A stretch of DNA of 64,000 nt from Homalodisca vitripennis (GCF_021130785.1 NC_060209.1:23312001-23376000), one strand, 5' to 3'. Shown: positions 12,711-26,120, counted from the first letter of the stretch. Program-made: numbers and translations. Notes: generated from the sequence alone by a model not told the origin.

Positions 12711-12980
12711 CTTCAATTAATTTCATTTTATTCCTCCTCGTTTAAATTGCCACCAATCTTCAAACGTTCTTGATAAGCTAATTAGATAAAAAATACAAAA
12801 CGAGCAGTCCCAAACGAAACGAACTGTCCACTGTTTACATTGGAACTGGCTGTTAGGAGAGGCTAGAATACTTTCCCCATGGCGTGAAATTTAAGCGGGG
12901 AACGCATTGGAAAGTGAGGTTACGAAATAGCGGGACCTGTCAGAATAAAGTTACGACTACTAACATATTACGGTTCTGTT

Positions 12981-13057
12981 TGGACCGTTCGGTACGGCAC
13001 CGACCTTTGTGTTGTAAAAATACAATAAAATGAAATGTGCCGTACCGGATTGGTCCA
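12981..13057. repeat. Inverted repeat / hairpin (copy 1)
   Basis: The arm 'tggaccgttcggtacggcac' (12,981-13,000) pairs with 'gtgccgtaccggattggtcca' (13,037-13,057) apart from a few mismatches, around a 36-nt A/T-rich loop. Copy 2 has the same structure at 29,928-30,004 with one change in the right arm. It could be a short foldback element or an RNA hairpin. Confidence 0.7.
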
Positions 13058-13279
13058 CAACTTTATTTCAGTAATTATGCATTAGTGTACACTGAATATG
13101 TAATAGAAACCTACTATTATATTATTTTAACTTTTACTGCAAGTAAATCAACCATTTATTTAGGTTTGGAATTACAAGGAGGATGGCTCTATCTGGCGTG
13201 GCAGTTCACGTTTAACAGGTTTAAGCCAACGCATAGCCAGCTGTATGTTAGACAGATGCTATCTTGGACATAAGGCAGT

Positions 13280-13570
13280 ACTACCCCTTCTCACTTTGAC
13301 TCGAGATTCTAGTATATAGTACAACCCCCTTCTTCCAAGGTGACATGCTTAAAAACATGCTCGCTATCTCTCTTCATGGACCTTAACAGGAGGTGACCCC
13401 TGCCCCAAAATCTCACCCATTACCCATCCTGAGTATTCTATCCCTCCGGACCCAAGCGCAAATGTCCTTTTATTACTAAGTGCAATGAAAGATTTTTTAC
13501 GTTGTTGTCCATAAAGAACTAATTCCTTGTTAATAACATACTTTATAGTTTGGAAGTGCAAGGGCAACAC
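13280..13570. repeat. Unclassified dispersed repeat (copy 1)
   Basis: A less AT-rich block with 'gacctt..aggaggtgacccctgcccc', 'aatctcaccca', 'ccggacccaagcgcaaatgt', and 'aagtgcaatgaaagatttttt'. Related sequence lies at 30,240-30,530 (copy 2) and, more distantly, at 55,100-55,345. Short minus-strand frames exist but shift between copies. It is probably the 3' part of an old retroelement, or an unknown element. Confidence 0.5.
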
Positions 13571-14480
13571 CTAAGACTAGAAGGTTGTAAATTAATAACA
13601 GGTAATCGTGCATGCTCACATTTTCAGTAAAGGCGTTACCTAAACAAAGTTAGATTACTTTGTAGTCGAGAGGCAGAAGGAGTCAAAGAGGACTTAAACC
13701 TCTCCAACAGTGTACGGCTAAAGTCTAACAACCACGTTATAAGTAATTACAGGGTCACTCTACTTATACTATACTGTAGTAAGTAAGTTTTAGTTTAATG
13801 TTTACAACTTTAGAAAATTAACTTGGATACAATCAGGCTTTTCGATGAACCATGTGATCTTTAACTGTGTGTATATTAAATGATAAATATTTTTTTACAT
13901 TACTTTTTAACAAGAATCAATTTTATAGAGTATAGATTTTTTACATAAACGTTACAATTGCATTTCAAAAATATTACATTTCAGATACTTTCTATTATGA
14001 TAACACAGTAAGTTTACTCCTTATTAACTAGATATTTCATATGGATCAATACATTATTAATATTTTTAAAATATATTACATATTCAAAACACAAATCTTA
14101 CAATTTACTACTATATTTAATTGTTGTTCTAACTTAAAATCACGTTAAAATATTAATTTTCTATCTTCATTTTATATTCATATTACGTTATGTAATGATG
14201 TGCACAATGTAATAGTATTGCAATTCATCTAAACTCATATAGTATTAGTTTTTAAACAAAAAAAAACTATTTTTTCAAATTTTTAGTTAAATAATAAATT
14301 ACATATGGTATTCAATCCAGCAAAAATGGTTTCTAGTACTAAATAAATAGATTTTCTATACTTAAGTATGATACAGTAAATTTTAACAATGCGTGATTTA
14401 TATATTAACTGAATATTAATGTTGTTTTATAATCCATACTATAATTTCACGAAATGTAAATCCATAAAATGTTTCTAAAT
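13571..14480. other. Very AT-rich non-coding stretch of copy 1
   Basis: No gene or RNA seen. Long runs of A/T. The copy 2 equivalent is 30,531-31,436. Confidence 0.5.
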
Positions 14481-14696
14481 ATAAAGTGAGGCTAAAAGTG
14501 ACGATAGCGAAGCAACTGTTCCGAGTACAAGCTGTCTTGGCCTCTCAACTGTCAAATAGCGTAGCTGTTGTTGACAGCTCAAGACATCAGGACTCAAATC
14601 GCTCTGTTTCTCTCCAGGAGGCTAGAACATCTCATAGCTCCAATATTGATACAATTTCTACTTCACTGCTACAAAGAAGGCAATTTGTAAGTATCA
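14480..14696 (+). other. Possible exon-like segment with strong splice donor (copy 1)
   Basis: A block distinctly richer in G+C than the DNA on either side ends at a textbook 5' splice site, GTAAGTATCAG, at 14,697. One frame is open for about 70 codons through it (Ser/Gln/Arg-rich, no known domain) without an ATG. The copy 2 equivalent (31,436-31,641) keeps both the open frame and the donor but loses one T just before it. Of the three codon changes I can see, two are non-synonymous. There is no clear acceptor upstream. It could be a non-coding RNA exon, an exon relic or coincidence. Confidence 0.25.
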
Positions 14697-14725
14697 GATA
14701 ATATTTTTCGTACACTAATGAAATA

Positions 14726-15127
14726 AAAAATGAAATGAAATATGATTTTATTTAAGAGGCGGAGTTAGGGCTATTTAGCCCTCTCTACCACTCAACCTCA
14801 CATAATATACAGATATATGTACATTGAATGATCTTAACTAATAAAAAAATTTTAAATTAAAATAAATGCTTAAAAATTAACCAAAATATACACATACTAT
14901 GTAATAATAAAAAAATAAAATGTATCAGCTTATGTGTAGAAAAAATTCAAACAAAGTTAAATTAAAACATAAATTAACAGATTACTTTTTAAAGAATTTC
15001 TCGTTATTACTACATTCATTCTCTCATTCACACAGCCTGACCACAAGCACGCCACGAGCACCGCGAACCGACACACCCGGCACCCGTCACCCCTACAAAC
15101 CGGCCAGCAACAAGTCCTTGACCTTGT
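14726..15127 (-). mobile_element. Short non-LTR element 3' end (copy 1)
   Basis: A 402-bp insertion bounded by 'ctaatgaaata' (14,715-14,725) and 'ctaatgtaata' (15,128-15,138). In copy 2 both flanks read 'ctaatgtaata', an 11-bp target-site duplication. Read on the minus strand it starts in a GC-rich part (about 15,030-15,127), becomes A/T-rich and ends with AATAAA and a TTTCA-repeat tail. This is the layout of a 5'-truncated LINE 3' UTR or a SINE. No pol motif is left. Its presence in both copies dates it before the duplication. Confidence 0.6.
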
Positions 15128-15367
15128 CTAATGTAATATACGTTAGACTGATCGAGTTAATTATCTATATCTATATTATTAATATCTTCAATGTAACATT
15201 AAGATTCCCTGTATCATGTTATATTACAACAATAGTATTTCTCAAATCATGCAACCGTATTATTTCGTATAAAGAGCAAAAACATATCATTTATCAAAAA
15301 CAATTACAAAAAGAAAATTATATAACAAAACACGCCATATTTATGGATCCAGAATAGAGAGTGAGAT

Positions 15368-15645
15368 CGTTGCTGCAACGATAGTCACCAGTTGTTGAGA
15401 GTAATGGACCGTTGCTGCAGCGATATTTACCAGTTTTTGAGAGTAATGGACCGTTGCTGCAACGATAGTCACCACTTGCTGAGAGTAATGGACCGTTGCT
15501 GCAACGATAGTCAGCAATTTTTGAGTGTAATGGACCGTTGCTGCAACGATAGTCACCAATTGTTGAGAGTAATGGACCGTTGCTGCAACGATAGTCACCG
15601 GTTGTTGAGAGTGATAAACCATTGCTGCAACGATAGTCACCTTTT
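15368..15645. repeat. 42-bp minisatellite, about 7 units (copy 1)
   Basis: Units start at 15,368, 15,410, 15,452, 15,494, 15,536, 15,578 and 15,620. Each begins with CGTTGCTGCAACG, an inverted repeat around a central T, followed by 'atagtcaccagttgttgaga' and 'gtaatggac'. Because 42 is a multiple of 3 and the unit lacks stops in some frames, long frames open on both strands with a 14-residue period. Those are by-products, not genes. Confidence 0.95.
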
Positions 15646-17250
15646 TGGAAAGACTTTAACTTCCCAGCAGATCTGATATGGATGGATCGAGCCCGATAAG
15701 GGACTTATATCACCACAGATTCGCAGGATATTGGATTTCTTGGCCGCCTTAGTATTTCAGGAAATTAATTATCATATATTCATATAATATTACTTTTTCT
15801 AGCTGTTCGATTTATTGTGAGTCTTTATGTTAATAAAATATATGTTATGATTCGCATTAAACTTGTCTATGCTGCAATGATGCCCTATTATACTAACGGC
15901 AAGTAAATAATTGTAATTATACGAAGTATTTCTTAATGTTTTCTTGAGGTATATGATTTTTTCAAAATACTCAAAGGCTCTATGCAATAGGCTCTAATTT
16001 AATAAAAAAACAAGATATGTACACTTTCAGCTATCTGCTGGATTACTGACTCATCTAAGTACACGTATATATACATATACTTATTCAGGTTAAGGTAATA
16101 AATTTAACTCGTTTACTAATCATTTATGTTATCACCTGTTATGTATGTTGATTATGGCACGTAAAACCCAAAACTGTTACGAGCTGTTAATTTAAACTTC
16201 AAAGTACGTCAAGAAAATTTGTAATAAATATATTTTAAGAGCATAGCTACACAGTTATTATCTTTTAAGAACGGCAAAATCACAAGAGTTCTAGATAACT
16301 AATTAAATATAAATTAAAAGTGAGACGTCTGAGGTTTAAAAATACTATGTGCCTTTTACCGTAAGATATACTTAGGACAGATAGATCTTCCAATTTAAAA
16401 CACGGTATAAAGTGTATTGACACCAACCAAATTGTGAAAGACAAAAAGATGTTTGATATATCACTTTATGATTAAAATAACGATATGAATTAATTTAAAC
16501 AAGGGTTAAAAGTGTTATACTATTGTGAAAAAGGAAATATGTCAAAACATTATAGTAACATTAAAATATACATTTATATATGACATAGATAAAAGATATT
16601 ACCTTTATTCAGTGGTTAAATTTATCATGTAAGACACGTTTAATGCTATCCTCATTGAAAATAAATACGAGTACAGATCATCTGTTTCTACTTAATTTGC
16701 TGATTATCACGACCACATTGCAGGAGAAGAGGATTACATAACCTGTCCATCACCCGTTAATTCCGTAATACGGTGATGTGTGTGTGTGTGTGTGTGTGTG
16801 TGCGCCCGCGTGTAGTTTAAACGAGTATCCATAGCAAAGTAAACAGTAAAATGGTTTACTCTTAATTTTTATTAATAAAACTAAATTCATTCTGTGTGTG
16901 TTCACACTAATAGTCCGACTGAGTATCCAATGCCTGACTTGTTTTCATTAAATTTAAAGAGACAAACAGATGAATTTTTAATTTTCAAAATTATTTATTA
17001 ATAGTTTTATGATAGTTTGGCTTAGATTACTTGCTTCAAGATCTGTAAACACAGAGGTTTTATGGGTTGACAGTATTTATATACTTCAAAAATATTAACA
17101 TTCATAGTCAAACATTATACGTCCTTTAATTATGTCTTATAATTTTGTTATAACATATGATTATCCACTGCAATTACTTTTCCGAATTTGTAATACATTT
17201 CCAAACCAACTAATACTTAATTATTAAACATTTGAGCGGACGTTTAGTTT
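15646..17250. other. Non-coding right end of copy 1
   Basis: No gene. It contains a (GT)n tract at about 16,773-16,801 followed by a GC-rich 'gcgcccgcgtg'. The copy 2 equivalent, 33,151-34,809, has a longer (GT)n tract (34,330-34,373). The minus-strand frame at 15,799-15,987 is broken in copy 2. Confidence 0.5.
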
Positions 17251-19998
17251 CAATTCAATCTTTTGAGCGTAAACAGTAATAATCATAACTTTCCGAATGA
17301 TATAAAGTAAAAATAAATAATCGACATACCTTAGTTGATGTACTTTTTAAACTTATACATTCAAATTAAAATTCGTTGGAGTTGTCAAAAAGTGTTATTT
17401 CTATTTCTTAGGTGTCACAGTTTTATATGAAACGTCAAATGTTTTATCAATAGAAACCCATCAACTAGAATAATATTAACTGACTTCGTCATTATTACGA
17501 ATTAATATTTGTAAATTAAATTAAACTTACTACTAGTGAGTTTTAATTTTGAACTCCAAGCCACTAATATATTTATTGCATTAGTTCTTAGTACAATAAT
17601 ACTAATATCGTGTTAAAATCTACCACAATTTTCGGTCAAGTTTGTGTTCGGTAAGTTCGTTATCGATGGACTAGTTCACCAACAAGCTTATTATTGTTGG
17701 GTACACTTTGGTTACTAACTTTCCCATCATGGGCGAGACTGGTAAAGATCAATAAGGTAGTAATGAGTTCTTAATTGTAAGATGAATACAGTTAGGATAA
17801 CTCAGTTTACTGACAGTTACAGATTAAAACCCGTAAATATATAAGGTAATACTAATAGTATAAACGATAGAATTATTCGAGTCATGAAACATTCTTTACT
17901 CTTATAATTCATATTTATTATAATTCATAAAAGATTATCATACGTAAATTTCAGTACGTATATACACTCAATTTTTAATAAATTTACTATAATTTTTATA
18001 TAAACGATATGGGCACAAGGAAAAGAGTGTACAAATACGAGGAAAAATAACCCTACACGAAGGAACATCGTAGAATCCATCAAACCGTAACAAAAGTCTT
18101 TACCAAGCTGACTGTTACGTCTTCGCAGATTAGGTAGTTAGCCCCAATAGCTCAAAATCTAAAACTTATAATAATACGTATTATAAAAGTATTAACTGTG
18201 GAGACTTTATATTTTTCCCTTGAAAGGATCACAAAAGGTTTCAGGAAAACATGGTAGTAGTTTTTGCATCTGACTAATCTAACCTCTGTGACAAAGCCCT
18301 TCGACCCTTTGACCCTGAATTGCAATACAGTATCATTATTTCTAGAGCCGAGAAGCACTTATATACTTCGACATCGACAGAAGTATACGGTGTTAAGAAG
18401 AACCTGTCTCGTATTAAACAAATGATGATAGAATAGCCACAAGACTGCACCTTTTTACTTCACTCAGGGATTAGGCTGATAAAAACCCAGCCCTACATCT
18501 CTGATAGCAAATTGTTTTATTCACACATTCACATTTACAGAACTCATTCGAACCCCCCTAAACTGCCAATATGGAAGCTTGAACCTTATCTACAACTTCG
18601 TGAACACAAACAACCTGATCCAAGTCATATAGGATGTATAGATGACTTGCTGGATTATTGCCTTTTTGAGACAAATTTATGTTAACTTACTCGCTACCTT
18701 AATAGCTTTTTTACTCTCATTTGGCCTTAAAATGATTTTTCGAGCTTAGAGCTGCTTCTAGAGTGATAGGATATTCGAGATAGGTTATGTTGAAGGTAAG
18801 CGCCGCCTTCTCTCGAGATCCCATTGGGAGAGATAACGGGCTATATCTCAGTTATGTCATCTTGGACGAAAGGAGGGTTCTTTTCCAGCTTTTCCAGTAA
18901 AATTTGGCAAGGCAAGTACTCTCTTATGGCCAGGCTAGCAATCGCATTCATCATTAAGGGAGCTCCGCTCTTTCCAACAGTTGATTGGACCTATCAATCT
19001 ACCCTTCCATCCCAATATCTCCTCATAGGCACGGTTAGTGATGTCAGATATGGTTGCTCAGATCTAAATTACTTATTGGTTCTTGCTGTAGCCAGTATAG
19101 GTTCAACTGGAAGTTATAAACCATCCAAAAGAGAACCCTCCTGTAGGAAACATTAATTGTCCAACCAATAAACAAGAGTCGTGTTTGTAATTTTCCTATA
19201 TATTTTCATCTGTTTGCAATCTTGTTGGGATGCAAATGCTCTTATTTACTGTTTCAAACGGAAGATAATACAAAGCAGATTTTTAAGCTTACGTGCTCCA
19301 TTTAATACATGTCTCTGGTTGTCGTCTCTTTTCCGGATTTTAATTAGCCTCGCCTTTGCTGGATGTACCGCCTTGTCTAACCTCTATTACAGTTTAATTT
19401 TCCTAGCAACTTGCATACAATAACACGTGGCATCATACGTTTAATAGTAGCTTAGAATCAAATGAGCTACTTTCCCCAAAACAATATGGTGACCAGGGAG
19501 GTTCAGGGCGTCTGATCGGCGTCTATAGCATGTTATATGTAATTATTCTTGTTTCGAGGCGTCAAGTTTTTGTTTATTGACTGTGCATTTTTGACGGAAG
19601 CTGAAACCGCATATGAAACTGAGGGTGTCATGTACAGGTAGATGTGACTCAATGTTACCTTACTGATGCTGTACGTCAACGTATTTTAACTCTTCGGCTG
19701 AGCAAGGTCGTATATTATGAACAACTAAGTCAGAATGCATATCCTTGTACTTTCTTCCTCGCAACAACGGGCTACTTCCCTATGAATATGTGCTAGTAAT
19801 ATTTCATTAAAATACCCTTCGCCAAGATAATTTGCTCGGCTAGATAAAACATTTTGATATTTTTTAGTATCTACATTCTTAACACCCTAATTCTTTACAT
19901 GAAACATAAGAACTTATTCCAACCTACTAATACAAACATACAATCTTCAAAACTTCAGTTCCTTGGTTATATCAAAGCACAACACTACATTTGTTTAA

Positions 19999-20160
19999 AT
20001 ACATTCTTATTACTCTGCAATTAATTTATTTAATGCCCTTTTTCCACAGCTTAGGTCGGAGTCGGATGTGGTTTTGTTTCGGAGGAGGCTTAGAGAACTT
20101 TTAGTCCGTTCGGAATGTTATAGTGTCCGAGAGTATTATGCCCAACTGTCCAATCTGTAA
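19999..20160 (+). pseudogene. Non-LTR retrotransposon pol, C-terminal scrap (copy 2)
   Basis: Duplicate of the scrap at 3,259-3,393. Here the frame stays open for 53 codons up to the TAA at 20,158-20,160. It includes an Asn-Ala-Leu-Phe-Pro stretch that corresponds to the conserved 'NxLP' motif before the final helix of LINE pol proteins. This frame is therefore probably the ancestral one, and copy 1 carries a later single-base deletion. No start codon or upstream domain survives. Confidence 0.6.
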
Positions 20161-20637
20161 AATAGTGATATAGTGATACAATACATATCTAATACATAAT
20201 TATCAGTTAACTATATATCAATTATTATATAGTGATTAACTGCAATTTTTAAATATATGAATTAAGTAAACATTGAATGGATTTATTATTGGTTTCATTG
20301 AACATATCATCAACTATAGTTGGTGTTCGTGATTAATCAACCTTCCAATGTACTTGTAAACTCAAAATTATAATCCCTATATTGCCTAACGTAACAAGGC
20401 CATGTATTCATCATCCTTACAGTATAAGCAACATAAAAACTGCACTAGAAGTACTTGTAATCCTACATTATCATCCCTATATTACCTTACGTTACAATCC
20501 CATGTATTATTCATTTTTATTACAATAAAGGCCCAGAGTTATTATGGTTTAAATCCTACTTACCGAATAGAAAACAGTATGTGGAAATGCCTTTAGTTGT
20601 TTGTGTGCTATATAAATTCAATTCTAAATGTTATGGA

Positions 20638-20760
20638 TCATATAACAAAACAAAATATTTGGCTCTATGCAGATGATACCAGCTAACAAATATCTGGACA
20701 ATCATTGGAGGAAATTGATGTAAAGGCAAGTGTTGATCTCTGTGACACTATTCCTTGTAC
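20638..20760 (+). pseudogene. Reverse transcriptase YADD-motif fragment (copy 2)
   Basis: Duplicate of the fragment at 3,884-4,009, with the same YADD box and the same in-frame stop after Thr-Ser. Sharing the stop shows the fragment was already dead before the duplication. Confidence 0.6.
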
Positions 20761-20922
20761 ATTGTAAATAAATAAGAATAAAGAAATGAAAATGGAAAAA
20801 GCAATATAAACACCTCACTTTTTGTACTTTTAAATCTGCATTACCATCCCTATGTTACTTTATATTACAATCCCTTGTATTAATCATCATTATTGCAACA
20901 TAAGCACTGCCGCAACTTTACC

Positions 20923-21126
20923 AGCAATGTTATAGAGATCTCATCAGTGTTTAGTCGTTGCTATAGAAACAGCCTCAAGTGACGTGGCGGCCTAGGAGTG
21001 GATTAGGACGGACGAGCGGGTCAAAGTTAGATTAGTTCGGGGCTGGTGGTGATCAAGGAGTGCCTTATCAGGCTCGAGCCCTCAACGTCAGCTTTGATTC
21101 TGCTAGTTCATAGATCACTGATTATT
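20923..21126. repeat. Conserved island A, copy 2
   Basis: Duplicate of 4,165-4,371. At the right end it reads 'ctagttcatagatcactg', like the ancient relic at 36,618-36,635 and unlike copy 1, so copy 2 keeps the older state there. Confidence 0.7.
20957..20970. promoter_or_regulatory. RFX X-box-like palindrome in island A (copy 2)
   Basis: Identical 14-mer to 4,199-4,212, in the same context. Confidence 0.4.
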
Positions 21127-22733
21127 GTGTCTTCTTCAAAGCTTGCATGATAATTTTGTATTGGTTAACTAATAAACTGTTAAAGACTAAATAGTAATAG
21201 CCTACAATACAATGGACGGTTCTTCAGGAAAGTTCAGCACTAGAGCCTTGAATGGAAATCGAAGACTAAAATCATTGAACTGTAAGCTTTTCTTGTAGTC
21301 TTTACCATGTAGCGTTTTTCATTTAAGAACCATTCTAACAGAAAAATACCTTAACTTATTAAAAGTTTGAATATATTAAAACACAAATAATTTAACTGGT
21401 TTTTAGGGTTGTATAATCAGTGGAATATATATATATTACACATTTCACTTACGGATATTTATTTCCTTCAATACTTAAAATATTTACATTTTTCATTGAT
21501 TAGGTCACGGTCGTGCAATAAATAATTGTTTTGATCTTAAATCTTTAGTTAGGTTTCAATAATTCTTGTCTTGATTTTATTAAATATCGTATATGTGTTT
21601 ACTGATAGTATCTATGGAATTGACTCACATGTTTCCTGACTTATGCGTTTCGAAACGCTCTCATATGGCATGTTATGTATCGAATCAAAAAAGACGTAAA
21701 GAACGTGTCTGATCCATTCCAACTTTGGAAATACATAAATTAATACATTGTACTGTTGTAAATAATAAACCAACAACCTCTGCTTTTAATGAAACTCTCC
21801 GATGACGTCGGCGTTATATTGATATTATATTTTTTTACTAACAAATTTATTATATAATATCGTTTAAATAAATAATAATTGCAGTCCCGGCTTACTTTAT
21901 TTCTCTTTGTCACGCTACGTATCATTGCTTGAAGGAGTTCTTGTAAATTTAAATTTATATACGTGGATAAATTGTGCAAATAAAAAGTTAAGTTGAGATT
22001 ATTGCAGGATTAATGTTCTTGAAAAGATATTCCGACTAATAATGGAAAATTACGACACAACTGGTGGCCATTATAACGTGTTAATTACTTACCATCAGAT
22101 CGTAAAATTAGTTTAAAAATAAAATAAAAACGTGTTTACTACAGTAAACTCTAGTTGTTTTATTAGAGGGAAATATTGCATTTAAGACTTAATTCCGTTA
22201 TATTTATTGACTATCTTTTCACATGCTACTTAATATTTTACTTATTAGGGTTCTTTTTGATTATTTTTCAGAATTTGCATACAACATGACCCATTTAACA
22301 TTCCCCTCTTTTTGTATCTCTTGAGATGAATGTTGATTCCAGATTCCAGGAGTCAAGTCTATCACCGTGTTAGGCTTCAGACGCTGCACTAAGTGGAAGG
22401 TGAACTGGAGCTGAACTTAGTATTTGTATTGAATCAACCCTTCCTACCACTGCTCTACGTTTGAGTTGAATACGGCAGTTGCAAGAGTCATTGATATCAA
22501 ACTCTATTTTTACTTACAGTTTTTAAAGTATTCGTAAATTTTAAGCAATGCTTATTGCGCAAAATATACAACGTTCGTTTAGTGTAATCAGACAATTACA
22601 ATAAATTCAACATTTTATGGGTTTGAAAAAAATGACTCATAAAGAATTGTTTGACTCTTTTTGTCGTGTTTAGTTACAATTACAAATAAATGTTAAAGCC
22701 TGAAGACTTTTAACGTGATACAAGTTGCAGCAG

Positions 22734-22900
22734 GATAAATATAAACGAGAACCTACTCACAAAGCAACTTTGGTACCTATACAAAATCTTTGGCCAAGCC
22801 TGTTGGAAAATGGAAAGCTAGTAATCGCAGTATAATCCCTGAGCAGCATTATCGAGGAATGGTCTGAATGTTTGGCCGCCGTCATATCTGACAGGCGTTA
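22734..22900. repeat. Conserved island B, copy 2
   Basis: Duplicate of 6,023-6,190. It reads CATATCTGACAGG at the right end, as the ancient copy does. Copy 1 has a T in place of the C. Confidence 0.6.
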
Positions 22901-23529
22901 TGAATATTTTATTTTGTTTAGTTCATCAGATATATTTAAAAGTTTTAAATATTAAATGTTTGATTTATTAACATTTTTACTACTTAAGCAGTGTACTTTA
23001 ACTAATTTATTATTGCTATATATCACTTTCAGCAGCGGGTGTGTATATTACTCTAGAATAAGTATAAACATCATTAACTTGAATCAATACAAGGGGTGTT
23101 AACACTGTGTACTTTACCTAGTTCAGTATTGCTATACGTAGATTTCAGCCCCAGGAGTCTATGTTACTCTACGGTACGTACAAACAATAAAAATAGCCTT
23201 AGGACTAAGGATTTTTTTCATTCACTTCACGCAGAGATATTACTGTCAAAGTCATCGGTCCCTCTGTGAAGAGCCATCTGCAGTCAGCGGTTGTTGCAGA
23301 TTAATACGTGTTGGTTCTCCACAGGGAGGCCTAAATATTTCAATACTTTAAATGTATTAATTTTATGAATGTATGTTTTGTTTCAGTGCGATAACAATAA
23401 TAAAACATTAGTGTGTGTAAATTAACGTTCTTATTGTGTTCTTTTCATGTACTTTACATTGACGGAACTGAATTTAATGGTATACTAATCATAAAAATGG
23501 GGTATAACAATTGTATTTTGTACTGTCTG

Positions 23530-23710
23530 AGAGATATGTGTGATCCAGCCGACAATATCACAGGCCCATACCTAACCTCAGCCACACAATATACGGCTCT
23601 ACAGATATCTGAACAATAGACATCTTGCTAGTGACGCCTTTCTCAATGACATTCAGATATCGCATTATATCGGTTTAGCTATACAATATTTTATGTAATG
23701 AATCTTGTGA
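23530..23710. repeat. Conserved island C, copy 2
   Basis: Duplicate of 6,820-6,992 with only a few changes. Confidence 0.6.
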
Positions 23711-26120
23711 GTAAAAAAAATATTAGTAAAAAACTTGATCACGATCTAAACAATATTAGGAAACATTTTTCGAGTTTATATATACACGCATTTTATAAAA
23801 CTTACCTCATTTAAAGACAAATAAATACTACTCCTCGTTTTAACCCATTTGTGAGACAGTAGAGAATGCTTTTTAGGGTTCATGAAAAGTTTTTATAATT
23901 GTGACATGCTTATAAAAATAAATATCAGCTTTAGGATGAATCTATGATAAATCTAAACAAAAATATCATTGTTGGCTCGCTGTAAGCCATTGGAGGTGTG
24001 ACACAGAAGAGACAGTAAATTGGTTAAATTGTCCTCCATTAGTACGCTTTGCACTATGGAGATTTATACAATGAAAGAGACAATACCGTTGCTAAGAGCT
24101 AAGACCAACTTTCCACTATCTCTCGAAAACATGCGATGAGTGAAGCTTCATATGAGATAAATGAGGTTGTAGTTGAAAGACAATAGTGCCAACGGAAAGT
24201 CCCTGGAGACCTAGTTAAAATATGTTTTAGGCCCTTTAATTTGTTAAAATGATAGAGAGTGGAATTTGAGGTATGATGTAATTAATATAGCACTGACTTA
24301 TGTTTAGAGTAAATAGCTGACAAAATTAACATGTTTTTGAAATAATGCCTGAGAAAAAAATAAGATTTTTATTTTTCATTTGCCTTCAAAGATTACTACA
24401 TCGTGAGATTTCACGTTTTCTAAAGTTCAATTATTTTTTAAACACCATGGATAGATGTATGGGGACAAATTTGTATCCCTTAACAACATTTTCCAGTCAG
24501 GTAGTCTTGAAAAAATAATCAAGACATTATCTTAACTATTTACATAGCTGTAGCCGAGAACGTTATAACAGTCAAGAGTTTAGTTAAAAAAAAAGCACAA
24601 CAAATTAATAACTCGAAAACTAAAACATCTGATAACATAATTTAGGTTATTTGCGTACCTTTAGGGGTGTTCTATCTCTGGGGATTTGCTTCATACTAAT
24701 TTTTGGGGCACCCTGTATAGAATATGTCTTGGGCGCTTATCCTCTGACACTACTTTGGCAGAGTTTAGAGCGCGTAGAGGATTAGGAGTGCTTTGGAAAG
24801 TTCACTCCTCGAATACGGGAAGAAGGCTTACTCTCTTCTAGGCTTAGGTAGCCTTCTTTTACTTCCTTGGAAAAGATGAAAACTAATAAATAACTAACCG
24901 CTTTGGTTGTATTTGCGTTATTCGGATACAGACCTACCTTCCTAACCCTAGGGCAAACTTTCTGAGCGATCCGGTAGTTGGTGTACAAGAAAATTTGGAA
25001 CTAATACGGATGTATTTCATTACACTGAGAATTACGTTACATATTGAGTATAATGTGTAATGTTTTTTGACGTTTTTGTTCTCTATTACAGAAGATATTT
25101 ATATAAAACAAAAATATGTTGATGAAACTAAGGAAGATTTCAATTCGGTTTCATAAAATTATCACACCATAATGTTACTCTGAACCAGTGATCTCATCAT
25201 TATGAAAGCATCTTATATACATTTATATGCAGCAATAACGGGATTACAGCTTTAACAAAGTTATTGTTTGTTTGTTCGACTAAAAGATCTCTTCTGAGAC
25301 GTGTCACAAAGTTTGAATCTTTCGGCCTTTAAGTCAAATTCATTTGTTGTTTTTGGAAAAGTTTCCGTCACTGTTATATGTAGATTGATTAAACCCACTT
25401 AATTTGGGATTTATCTAGTAAGCATTATCAGTTACAATTAAATTCTTTATATCATGTGTTCAATAGCACTAGTATCGTAAAATTATTCAATGTGTACATT
25501 AAATCAATTATAATATTTTACTGTGGTAAAAAGTGTTTTGTTGTTGGTACCTGTTTCGTTTAAAAACGTATTATAAAATCGGAGTATTAATATTTGTACA
25601 TTTTCAGAATTAACTCTAAATCAAGATAATGAAGCAAATAATTGATTTTAACATATGCGGTAATACATGTTTTGTGCAAAATGTTTTACTGCAATCTACA
25701 TGCAATGTTCCAAATGTATAACCGTATTACGCCCTCTGAAAATAAATGGCTTTGTTTACAAGACAGCATTTGCAATTATCGGAAATCTGTTTGCAGCGAC
25801 AAACCCTTTGTGGACATAACGTAACTGTCAACATCTATTTAGTTATAATCCGGATATATTTAAATTATAATAAATTGTATCAATGTGCCCATGCAAGTGA
25901 AAACAGCAATAATTAGTTCTTTTGTGTATATGGATAATTTGCTATATTCATACATTCTAGTATGGAAGTGGCATTGTATAATATTTACAACTCTGTTTAA
26001 TTAGCATAAAATATAATTTTATTGTTTCGATAAATTTGTATTCTCTACCTAATACTCGATCACATTTCTCACTTCCCCCAGCGAGTGATCGGCAGGTTGA
26101 GGGGTTTGTGCTGATTCAGA

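Larger units (their letters stand above)
450..17250. repeat. Segmental tandem duplication, copy 1 (about 16.8 kb)
   Basis: The whole stretch realigns, in order and orientation, with 17,251-34,809. Anchor pairs that can be read directly are 450/17,251, 2,085/18,854, 4,199/20,957, 9,446/26,154, 12,981/29,928, 14,697/31,642 and 15,368/32,331. The offset drifts from 16,801 to about 16,960 because of small indels. The copies meet near 17,243-17,251. Substitutions are unevenly spread: some blocks of several hundred bases (for example 5,330-5,480 against 22,030-22,180) are almost identical, while others (2,700-2,760) differ at about one base in twelve. All LINE fragments inside are shared by both copies, so they were present before duplication. 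No host gene is visible in it. Confidence 0.95.

Noticed and set aside
15341..15676. Opposite-strand frames with a 14-residue period, and the longer pair at 32,304-32,963
   Set aside because: Produced by a stop-free 42-bp minisatellite; no non-repeat coding context and no start or splice context.
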